DNA from: Calendula officinalis
Lineage: Eukaryota; Streptophyta; Magnoliopsida; Asterales; Asteraceae
Direction: 5' to 3'
Assembly: GCA_963853835.1 (NCBI GenBank)
Contig: OY970829.1
Span: forward strand, 31,769,764 to 31,833,763
Length of the DNA: 64,000 nucleotides
Below are positions 56,371-64,000 of the stretch, piece after piece. The notes beneath the pieces were generated by a model. That model was not told the DNA's origin. It saw nothing but the letters and a program-made list of their open reading frames with translations, and made no database searches. Each line of letters begins with the position of its first letter. Position 1 is the first letter of the stretch. Position numbers and translations under genes: made by a program.

Positions 56371-56594
56371 GAAATATGTCCCGCTCTTTATTATCTTATA
56401 CACCAACAGTGTTGCATGCTAGGAAGGCTAAACATGTGCTAAGGAGCCAAACGGCCCAACCGTGCGCCACCCGCCGTCTCCTAGCCCCGGCAGGCCCACG
56501 TCCTCCCCCGCACGCCCGTCCACTTGTTCACGCACCACCCACGGTCGCAACCGTGACCACCCCGGGACGCAGGGGAAAAAACGAAACAAAAAGA

Positions 56595-56713
56595 GGGGTG
56601 GAACACGAGGACTTCCCAGGGGGTCACCCATCCTAGTACTATTCTCGCCCAAGCACGCTTAACTGCGGAGTTCTGATGGGATCCGGTGCATTAGTGCTGG
56701 TATGATCGCACCC
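56595..56713 (-). rRNA. 5S rRNA: 5S rRNA, class P
   Basis: Carries G113C (helix I) and G72A. Confidence 0.95.
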
Positions 56714-56947
56714 GAAATATGTCCCGCTCTTTATTATCTTATACACCAACAGTGTTGCATGCTAGGAAGGCTAAACATGAGCTAAGGAGCCAAACGGCCC
56801 AACCGTGCGCCACCCGCCGTCTCCTAGCCCCGGCAGGCCCACGTTCCCACGCCCTCCCCCGCACGCCCGTCCCCTTGTTCACGCACCACCCACGGTCGCA
56901 ACCGTGACCACCCCGGGACGCAGGGGAAAAAAAACGAAACAAAAAGA

Positions 56948-57066
56948 GGGGTGCAACACGAGGACATCCCAGGGGGTCACCCATCCTAGTACTACTCTCG
57001 CCCAATCACGCTTAACTGCGGAGTTCTGATGGGATCCGGTGCATTAGTGCTGGTATGATCGCACAC
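56948..57066 (-). rRNA. 5S rRNA: 5S rRNA, class O
   Basis: Carries A101U, C61A and G2U; dimer duplicate of 56252. Confidence 0.95.
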
Positions 57067-57290
57067 GAAATATGTCCCGCTCTTTATTATCTTATACACC
57101 AACAGTGTTGCATGCTAGGAAGGCTAAACATGTGCTAAGGAGCCAAACGGCCCAACCGTGCGCCACCCGCCGTCTCCTAGCCCCGGCAGGCCCACGTCCT
57201 CCCCCGCACGCCCGTCCACTTGTTCACGCACCACCCACGGTCGCAACCGTGACCACCCCGGGACGCAGGGGAAAAAACGAAACAAAAAGA

Positions 57291-57409
57291 GGGGTGGAAC
57301 ACGAGGACTTCCCAGGGGGTCACCCATCCTAGTACTATTCTCGCCCAAGCACGCTTAACTGCGGAGTTCTGATGGGATCCGGTGCATTAGTGCTGGTATG
57401 ATCGCACCC
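57291..57409 (-). rRNA. 5S rRNA: 5S rRNA, class P
   Basis: Carries G113C and G72A; dimer duplicate of 56595. Confidence 0.95.
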
Positions 57410-57632
57410 GAAATATGTCCCGCTCTTTATTATCTTATACACCAACAGTGTTGCATGCTAGGAAGGCTAAACATGTGCTAAGGAGCCAAACGGCCCAACC
57501 GTGCGTCACCCGCCGTCTCCTAGCCCCGGCAGGCCCACGTCCTCCCCCGCACGCCCGTCCACTTGTTCACGCACCACCACGGTCGCAACCGTGACCACCC
57601 CGGGACGCAGGGGAAAAAACGAAACAAAAAGA

Positions 57633-57751
57633 GGGGTGCAACACGAGGACTTCCCAGGGGGTCACCCATCCTAGTACTATTCTCACCCAAGCACGCTTAA
57701 CTGCGGAGTTCTGATGGGATCCGGTGCATTAGTGCTGGTATGATCGCACCC
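57633..57751 (-). rRNA. 5S rRNA: 5S rRNA
   Basis: Carries G72A and C67U; both edges of the intermediate element are altered. Confidence 0.95.
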
Positions 57752-57985
57752 GAAATATGTCCCGCTCTTTATTATCTTATACACCAACAGTGTTGCATGC
57801 TAGGAAGGCTAAACATGTGCTAAGGAGCCAAATGGCCCAACCGTGCGCCACCCGCCGTCTCCTAGCCCCGGCAGGCCCACGTTCCCACGCCCTCCCCCGC
57901 ACGCCCGTCCCCTTGTTCACGCACCACCCACGGTCGCAACCGTGACTACCCCGGGACGCAGGGGAAAAAAAACGAAACAAAAAGA

Positions 57986-58104
57986 GGGGTGCAACACGAG
58001 GACTTCCCAGGGGGTCACCCATCCTAGTACTACTCTCGCCCAAGCACGCTTAACTGCGGAGTTCTGATGCGATGCGGTGCATTAGTGCTGGTATAATCGC
58101 ACAC
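57986..58104 (-). rRNA. 5S rRNA: 5S rRNA, class G
   Basis: Carries C35G, G31C, C10U and G2U. Confidence 0.95.
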
Positions 58105-58338
58105 ATAATATGTCCCGCTCTTTATTATCTTATACACCAACAGTGTTGCGTGCTAGGAAGGCTAAACATGTGCTAAGGAGCCAAACGACCCAACCGTGCG
58201 CCACCCGCTGTCTCCTAGCCCCGGCAGGCCCACGTCCCCACGCCCTCCCCCGCACGCTCGTCCCCTTGTTCACGCACCACCCACGGTCGCAATCGTGACC
58301 ACCCCGTGACACAGGGGAAAAAAAACAAAACAAAAAGA

Positions 58339-58457
58339 GGGGTGCAACACGAGGACTTCCCAGGGGGTCACCAATCCTAGTACTACTCTCGCCCAAGCAC
58401 GCTTAACTGCGGAGTTTTGATGGGATCCGGTGCATTAGTGCTGGTATGATCGCACCC
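58339..58457 (-). rRNA. 5S rRNA: 5S rRNA, class H
   Basis: Carries G85U and G41A; upstream TATAAT. Confidence 0.95.
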
Positions 58458-58676
58458 GAAATATGTGCCGCTCTTTATTATATTATACACCAACAGTGTT
58501 GCATGCTAGGAAGGCTAAACATGTGCTAAGGAGCAAAACGACCCAACCGTCTCCTAGCCCCGGCAGGCCCATGTCCTCACGCCCTCCCCTGCACGCCCGT
58601 CCCCTTGTTCACGCACCAGCCACGGTCGCAACCGTGACCACCCCGGGATGCAGGGGAAAAAAATGAAACAAAAAGA

Positions 58677-58795
58677 GGGGTGCAAAACGAGGACTTCCCA
58701 GGGGGTCACCCATCCTAGTACTACTCTCGCCCAAGCACGCTTAACTGCGGAGTTCTGATGGGATCCGGTGCATAAGTGCTGGTATGATCGCACCC
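58677..58795 (-). rRNA. 5S rRNA: 5S rRNA, class I
   Basis: Carries G110U and A22U. Confidence 0.95.
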
Positions 58796-59026
58796 GAAAT
58801 ATGTCCCGCTCTTTATTATCTTATACACCAACAGAATTGCATGCTAGGAAGGCTAAACATGTGCTAAGGGGCCAAACGGCCTAACCGTGCACCACCCGCC
58901 GTCTCCTAGCCCCGGCAGGCCCACGTCCCCACGCCCTCCCCCGCACGCTCGTCCCCTTGTTCACGCACCACCCACGGTCGCAACCGTGACCACCCCGTGA
59001 CACAGGGAAAAAACAAAACAAAAAGA

Positions 59027-59145
59027 GGGGTGCAACACGAGGACTTCCCAGGGGGTCACCAATCCTAGTACTACTCTCGCCCAAGCACGCTTAACTGCGG
59101 AGTTCTGATGGGATCCGGTGCATTAGTGCTGGTATGATCGCACCC
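59027..59145 (-). rRNA. 5S rRNA: 5S rRNA, class H
   Basis: Carries G85U. Confidence 0.95.
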
Positions 59146-59378
59146 GAAATATGTCGCGCTCTTTATTATCTTATACGCCAACAGTGTTGCATGCTAGGAA
59201 GGCTAAACATGTGCTAAGGGGCCAAACGGCCCAACCGTGCGCCACCCCCCGTCTCCTAGCCCCGGCAGGCCCACGTCCCCACGCCGTCCCCCGCACGCTC
59301 GTCCCCTTTTTCACGCACCACCCACGGTCGCAACCGTGACCACCCCGGGACGCAGGAGAAAAAAACGAAACAAAAAGA

Positions 59379-59497
59379 GGGTTGCAACACGAGGACTTCC
59401 CAGGGGGTCACCCATCCTAGTACTACTCTCGCCCAAGCACGCTTTACTGCGGAGTTCTAATGGGATACGGTGCATTAGTGCTGGTATGATCGCACCC
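59379..59497 (-). rRNA. 5S rRNA: 5S rRNA, class A
   Basis: Carries C116A, U53A, C39U and G31U. Confidence 0.95.
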
Positions 59498-59583
59498 GAA
59501 ATATGTCCCGCTCTTTATTATCTTATATACCAACAGTGTTGCATGCTAGGAAGGCTAAACATGTGCTAAGGGGCCAAACGGCC

Positions 59584-59631
59584 CAATCGTGCGCCACCCG
59601 CCGTCTCCAATCGTGCGCCACCCGCCGTCTC
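59584..59631 (-). repeat. 24-bp tandem duplication in spacer
   Basis: Two identical copies; the gene to its left (59379) is class A, as at 5823, 41960 and 62546. Confidence 0.85.
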
Positions 59632-59754
59632 CTAGCCCCGGCAAGCCCACGTTCCCACGCCCTCCCCCGCACGCCCGTCCCCTTGTTCACGCACCACCCA
59701 CGGTCGCAACCGTGACCACCCCGGGACGCAGGGGAAAAAAACAAAACAAAAAGA

Positions 59755-59873
59755 GGGGTGCAACACGAGGACTTCCTAGGGGGTCACCCATCCTAGTACT
59801 ACTCTCGCCCAAGCACGCTTAACTGCGGAGTTCTGATGGGATCCGGTACATTAGTGCTGGTATGAACGCACCC
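59755..59873 (-). rRNA. 5S rRNA: 5S rRNA, class C at a unit junction
   Basis: Carries G97A, C26U and A8U. The preceding class B gene and one spacer are missing here, so this is the junction of a one-unit deletion. Confidence 0.94.
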
Positions 59874-60107
59874 GAAATATGTCCCGCTCTTTATTATCTT
59901 ATACACCAACAGTGTTGCATGCTAGGAAGGTTAAACATGAGCTAAGGAGCCAAACGGCCCAACCGTGCGCCACCCGCCGTCTCCTAGCCCCGGCAGGCCC
60001 ACGTTCCCACGCCCTCCCCCGCACGCCCGTCCCCTTGTTCACGCACCACCCACGGTCGCAACCGTGACCACCCCGGGACGCAGGGGAAAAAAAACGAAAC
60101 AAAAAGA

Positions 60108-60226
60108 GGGGTGCAACACGAGGACATCCCAGGGGGTCACCCATCCTAGTACTACTCTCGCCCAATCACGCTTAACTGCGGAGTTCTGATGGGATCCGGT
60201 GCATTAGTGCTGGTATGATCGCACAC
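60108..60226 (-). rRNA. 5S rRNA: 5S rRNA, class O
   Basis: Carries A101U, C61A and G2U. Confidence 0.95.
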
Positions 60227-60450
60227 GAAATATGTCCCGCTCTTTATTATCTTATACACCAACAGTGTTGCATGCTAGGAAGGCTAAACATGTGCTAAGG
60301 AGCCAAACGGCCCAACCGTGCGCCACCCGCCGTCTCCTAGCCCCGGCAGGCCCACGTCCTCCCCCGCACGCCCGTCCACTTGTTCACGCACCACCCACGG
60401 TCGCAACCGTGACCACCCCGGGACGCAGGGGAAAAAACGAAACAAAAAGA

Positions 60451-60569
60451 GGGGTGGAACACGAGGACTTCCCAGGGGGTCACCCATCCTAGTACTATTC
60501 TCGCCCAAGCACGCTTAACTGCGGAGTTCTGATGGGATCCGGTGCATTAGTGCTGGTATGATCGCACCC
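60451..60569 (-). rRNA. 5S rRNA: 5S rRNA, class P
   Basis: Carries G113C and G72A. Confidence 0.95.
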
Positions 60570-60792
60570 GAAATATGTCCCGCTCTTTATTATCTTATAC
60601 ACCAACAGTGTTGCATGCTAGGAAGGCTAAACATGTGCTAAGGAGCCAAACGGCCCAACCGTGCGCCACCCGCCGTCTCCTAGCCCCGGCAGGCCCACGT
60701 CCTCCCCCGCACGCCCGTCCACTTGTTCACGCACGACCACGGTCGCAACCGTGACCACCCCGGGACGCAGGGGAAAAAACGAAACAAAAAGA

Positions 60793-60911
60793 GGGGTGCA
60801 ACACGAGGACTTCCGAGGGGGTCACCCATCCTAGTACTATTCTCGCCCAAGCACGCTTAACTGCGGAGTTCTGATGGGATCCGGTGCATTAGTGCTGGTA
60901 TGATCGCACCC
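60793..60911 (-). rRNA. 5S rRNA: 5S rRNA
   Basis: Carries G97C and G72A. Confidence 0.95.
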
Positions 60912-61152
60912 GAAATATGTCCCGCTCTTTATTATCTTATACACCAACAGTGTTGCATGCTAGGAAGGCTAAACATGTGCTAAGGAGCCAAACGGCCCAA
61001 CCGTGCGCCACCCGCCGTCTCCTAGCCCCGGCAGGCCCACGTTCCCACGCCCTCCCCCGCACGCCCGTCCCCTTGTTCACGCACCACCCACGGTCGCAAC
61101 CGTGACTACCCCGGGACGCAGGGGAAAAAAAACGAAACAAAAAGAGGGGTGA

Positions 61153-61271
61153 GGGGTGCAACACGAGGACTTCCCAGGGGGTCACCCATCCTAGTACTAC
61201 TCTCGCCCAAGCACGCTTAACTGCGGAGTTCTGATGCGATGCGGTGCATTAGTGCTGGTATAATCGCACAC
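61153..61271 (-). rRNA. 5S rRNA: 5S rRNA, class G, 7-bp duplicated 3' end
   Basis: Carries C35G, G31C, C10U and G2U. The plus-strand GAGGGGT is duplicated (61144-61157), moving the T-runs 7 nt further from the gene end; a transcript would gain a 7-nt longer tail. Confidence 0.93.
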
Positions 61272-61505
61272 ATAATATGTCCCGCTCTTTATTATCTTAT
61301 ACACCAACAGTGTTGCGTGCTAGGAAGGCTAAACATGTGCTAAGGAGCCAAACGACCCAACCGTGCGCCACCCGCTGTCTCCTAGCCCCGGCAGGCCCAC
61401 GTCCCCACGCCCTCCCCCGCACGCTCGTCCCCTTGTTCACGCACCACCCACGGTCGCAATCGTGACCACCCCGTGACACAGGGGAAAAAAAACAAAACAA
61501 AAAGA

Positions 61506-61624
61506 GGGGTGCAACACGAGGACTTCCCAGGGGGTCACCAATCCTAGTACTACTCTCGCCCAAGCACGCTTAACTGCGGAGTTCTGATGGGATCCGGTGC
61601 ATTAGTGCTGGTATGATCGCACCC
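61506..61624 (-). rRNA. 5S rRNA: 5S rRNA, class H
   Basis: Carries G85U; upstream TATAAT. Confidence 0.95.
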
Positions 61625-61843
61625 GAAATATGTGCCGCTCTTTATTATATTATACACCAACAGTGTTGCATGCTAGGAAGGCTAAACATGTGCTAAGGAG
61701 CAAAACGACCCAACCGTCTCCTAGCCCCGGCAGGCCCATGTCCTCACGCCCTCCCCTGCACGCCCGTCCCCTTGTTCACGCACCAGCCACGGTCGCAACC
61801 GTGACCACCCCGGGATGCAGGGGAAAAAAATGAAACAAAAAGA

Positions 61844-61962
61844 GGGGTGCAAAACGAGGACTTCCCAGGGGGTCACCCATCCTAGTACTACTCTCGCCCA
61901 AGCACGCTTAACTGCGGAGTTCTGATGGGATCCGGTGCATTAGTGCTGGTATGATCGCACCC
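61844..61962 (-). rRNA. 5S rRNA: 5S rRNA, class I
   Basis: Carries G110U. Confidence 0.95.
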
Positions 61963-62194
61963 GAAATATGTCCCGCTCTTTATTATCTTATACACCAACA
62001 GAATTGCATGCTAGGAAGGCTAAACATGTGCTAAGGGGCCAAACGGCCTAACCGTGCACCACCCGCCATCTCCTAGCCCCGGCAGGCCCACGTCCCCACG
62101 CCCTCCCCCGCACGCTCGTCCCCTTGTTCACGCACCACCCACGGTCGCAACCGTGACCACCCCGTGACACAGGGAAAAAAACAAAACAAATAGA

Positions 62195-62313
62195 GGGGTG
62201 CAACACGAGGACTTCCCAGGGGGTCACCAATCCTAGTACTACTCTCGCCCAAGCACGCTTAACTGCGGAGTTCTGATGGGATCCGGTGCATTAGTGCTGG
62301 TATGATCGCACCC
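62195..62313 (-). rRNA. 5S rRNA: 5S rRNA, class H
   Basis: Carries G85U; the first T-run of its terminator is broken to TTT. Confidence 0.95.
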
Positions 62314-62545
62314 GAAATATGTCGCGCTCTTTATTATCTTATACGCCAACAGTGTTGCATGCTAGGAAGGCTAAACATGTGCTAAGGGGCCAAACGGCCT
62401 AACCGTGCGCCACCCCCCGTCTCCTAGCCCCGGCAGGCCCACGTCCCCACGCCGTCCCCCGCACGCTCGTCCCCTTTTTCACGCACCACCCACGGTCGCA
62501 ACCGTGACCACCCCGGGACGCAGGAGAAAAAACGAAACAAAAAGA

Positions 62546-62664
62546 GGGTTGCAACACGAGGACTTCCCAGGGGGTCACCCATCCTAGTACTACTCTCGCC
62601 CAAGCACGCTTTACTGCGGAGTTCTAATGGGATACGGTGCATTAGTGCTGGTATGATCGCACCC
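62546..62664 (-). rRNA. 5S rRNA: 5S rRNA, class A
   Basis: Carries C116A, U53A, C39U and G31U. Confidence 0.95.
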
Positions 62665-62750
62665 GAAATATGTCCCGCTCTTTATTATCTTATATACCAA
62701 CAGTGTTGCATGCTAGGAAGGCTAAACATGTGCTAAGGGGCCAAACGGCC

Positions 62751-62798
62751 CAATCGTGCGCCACCCGCCGTCTCCAATCGTGCGCCACCCGCCGTCTC
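62751..62798 (-). repeat. 24-bp tandem duplication in spacer
   Basis: Two identical copies, 3167 bp from the copy at 59584. Confidence 0.85.
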
Positions 62799-62921
62799 CT
62801 AGCCCCGGCAAGCCCACGTTCCCACGCCCTCCCCCGCACGCCCGTCCCCTTGTTCACGCACCACCCACGGTCGCAACCGTGACCACCCCGGGACGCAGGG
62901 GAAAAAAACAAAACAAAAAGA

Positions 62922-63040
62922 GCGGTGCAACACGAGGACTTCCCAGGGGGTCACCCATCCTAATACTACTCTCGCCCAAGCACGCTTAACTGCGGAGTTC
63001 TGATGGGATCCGGTGCATTAGTGCTGGTATGATCGCACCC
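62922..63040 (-). rRNA. 5S rRNA: 5S rRNA, class B
   Basis: Carries C118G and C78U. Confidence 0.95.
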
Positions 63041-63265
63041 GAAATATGTCCCGCTCTTTATTATCTTATACACCAACAGTGTTGCATGCTAGGAAGGCTA
63101 AACATGTGCTAAGGAGCCAAACGGCCCAACCGTGCGCCACCCGCCGTCTCCTAGCCCCGGCAGGCCCACGTCCTCCCCCGCACGCCCGTCAACTTGTTCA
63201 CGCACCACCCACGGTCGCAACCGTGACCACCCCGGGACGCAGGGGAAAAAAACGAAACAAAAAGA

Positions 63266-63384
63266 GGGGTGCAACACGAGGACTTCCTAGGGGGTCACCC
63301 ATCCTAGTACTACTCTCGCCCAAGCACGCTTAACTGCGGAGTTCTGATGGGATCCGGTACATTAGTGCTGGTATGATCGCACCC
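63266..63384 (-). rRNA. 5S rRNA: 5S rRNA, class C
   Basis: Carries G97A and C26U. Confidence 0.95.
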
Positions 63385-63618
63385 GAAATATGTCCCGCTC
63401 TTTATTATCTTATACACCAACAGTGTTGCATGCTAGGAAGGCTGAACATGTGCTAAGGAGCCAAACGGCCCAACCGTGCGCCACCCGCCGTCTCCTAGCC
63501 CCGGCAGGCCCACGTTCCCACGCCCTCCCCCGCACGCCCGTCCCCTTGTTCACGCACCACCCACGGTCGCAACCGTGACCACCCCGGGACGCAGGGGAAA
63601 AAAAACGAAACAAAAAGA

Positions 63619-63737
63619 GGGGTGCAACACGAGGACTTCCCAGGGGGTCACCCATCCTAGTACTACTCTCGGCCAAGCACGCTTAACTGCGGAGTTCTGA
63701 TGGGATCCGGTGCATTAGTGCTGGTATGATCGCACCC
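63619..63737 (-). rRNA. 5S rRNA: 5S rRNA
   Basis: Carries G66C. Confidence 0.95.
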
Positions 63738-63961
63738 GAAATATGTCCCGCTCTTTATTATCTTATACACCAACAGTGTTGCATGCTAGGAAGGCTAAAC
63801 ATGTGCTAAGGAGCCAAACGGCCCAACCGTGCGCCACCCGCCGTCACCTAGCCCCGGCAGGCCCACGTCCTCCCCCGCACGCCCGTCCACTTGTTCACGC
63901 ACCACCCACGATCGCAACCGTGACCACCCCGGGACGCAGGGGAAAAAACGAAACAAAAAGA

Positions 63962-64000
63962 GGGGTGCAACACGAGGACTTCCCAGGGGGTCACCCATCC
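63962..64000 (-). rRNA. 5S rRNA: 5S rRNA, partial (cut by window edge)
   Basis: Only the last 39 nt of the RNA (nt 81-119) lie inside the window; they match consensus. Confidence 0.95.

Larger units (their letters stand above)
56023..57414. repeat. Tandem duplication of a 696-bp two-unit block
   Basis: The gene pair O (A101U, C61A, G2U) and P (G113C, G72A) at 56252/56595 is repeated at 56948/57291. It appears a third time at 60108/60451. Confidence 0.85.
57757..63999. repeat. Higher-order repeat of about 3.16 kb, two copies
   Basis: Units from 57757 recur from 60917 (offset 3160, then 3167 after a 7-bp duplication at 61144-61157). An older related run starts at 53560 (offset about 4199). 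At 59755 a class C gene directly follows the 24-bp-duplication spacer, where the related runs at 55.3-56.0 and 62.7-63.4 kb have a class B gene and one more unit, so one 344-bp unit was lost there. Confidence 0.8.
1..64000 (-). repeat. 5S rDNA tandem array, spans whole window
   Basis: All units run in one direction, with the gene on the minus strand. A typical unit is 351-353 bp: a 119-nt 5S gene, a T-rich terminator, a GC-rich spacer and a TATA-like promoter. Spacers are about 233 bp and hold no other gene. Spacer classes seen: 9 bp shorter (near 3430, 7140, 9140, 50890), 13 bp shorter (near 4080, 10145, 54350, 58550, 61715), 51 bp shorter (17665-17846, 33201-33382), and longer by a 24-bp tandem duplication. 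Both window edges fall inside the array, so its ends are not seen. Short open frames in every unit are spacer reading frames repeated with the unit and are not coding. A BamHI recognition sequence (RNA nt 30-35) sits in nearly every gene. Confidence 0.98.

Noticed and set aside
135..63700. Hundreds of 60-107-codon open frames, such as the recurrent plus-strand frame starting MSRSLLSYTPT and a minus-strand frame ending in NTVGV
   Set aside because: They sit in the spacer or overlap the 5S gene, recur once per unit, change frame with every indel, and resemble no protein I know. They are reading frames of a repeated non-coding unit.
1..64000. CRISPR array (regular short repeats and spacers)
   Set aside because: The period is about 350 bp, both gene and spacer are repeated, and the repeated part is a eukaryotic 5S rRNA gene.
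1..64000. Centromeric satellite with higher-order repeats
   Set aside because: The basic unit contains an intact 5S rRNA gene with promoter and terminator. The higher-order pattern is real, but the family is 5S rDNA.
1..64000. A new gene system hidden between the rDNA units
   Set aside because: Apart from the 560-bp element, every spacer aligns with the others from end to end; no extra sequence long enough to hold a gene remains.

Overview
The window is one uninterrupted piece of a nuclear 5S ribosomal DNA tandem array from a flowering plant. Every 5S rRNA gene lies on the minus strand, head to tail, with no inversions. By hand I count 183 gene copies plus one cut by the right edge: 162 of 119 nt, 2 of 118 nt, 3 of 117 nt, 15 with the same 41-nt internal deletion, and 1 that lost its 3' end and terminator. 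Unit length is mostly 351-353 bp (119-bp gene, about 233-bp GC-rich spacer), with shorter and longer spacer classes. The gene matches the angiosperm 5S consensus: it starts GGGTGCGATC, ends TTGCACCCC, and has an intact A box (AGTTAAGCGTGCTTG), intermediate element and C box (AGGATGGGTG). I favour a eudicot because grasses usually start GGATGCG, but I cannot name a genus. No protein gene, tRNA or 35S rDNA is present, so the 5S genes are organised separately from 35S rDNA over this window.

Layout. Positions 1-4671 hold diverse units. At 4782-5341 a 560-bp non-autonomous hAT-type element sits in a spacer, flanked by an 8-bp target duplication. Positions 5472-12486 hold mixed units; one unit (8198-8311) is fused to spacer by a deletion. 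Positions 12492-17970 form a large block that recurs in part at 17971-21.4 kb and almost completely at 27719-33506. Between them, at 21.7-24.6 and 25.9-27.4 kb, two gene classes alternate as roughly 702-bp dimers. Positions 36611-50761 are a clear higher-order repeat of about 3.45 kb (ten units), with one copy enlarged by a 706-bp dimer duplication. Positions 53.5-64 kb show another higher-order pattern of about 3.16-4.2 kb, including a 696-bp dimer duplication at 56.0-57.4 kb.

Notation for gene entries: changes are written in RNA sense, numbered 1-119 from the 5' end, against the majority sequence of this array. The 5' end of each gene is its higher coordinate. A box = nt 50-64, intermediate element = 67-72, C box = 80-89; nt 1-10 pair with 110-119 (helix I). 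Letters name recurrent haplotype classes. Seventeen complete copies match the consensus exactly.

How it works: each unit is an autonomous RNA polymerase III gene. TFIIIA/TFIIIC recognise the internal boxes, a TATA-like element near -30 positions initiation, and T-runs just after the gene stop the polymerase. The 5S rRNA joins the large ribosomal subunit. Many copies carry changes in the internal promoter or the terminal helix and may be silent; which copies are expressed cannot be read from sequence alone. I found no previously undescribed functional system. The notable biology is array evolution: amplified pseudogenes, higher-order repeats, a transposon insertion with empty sister sites, and a terminator-less fusion copy.
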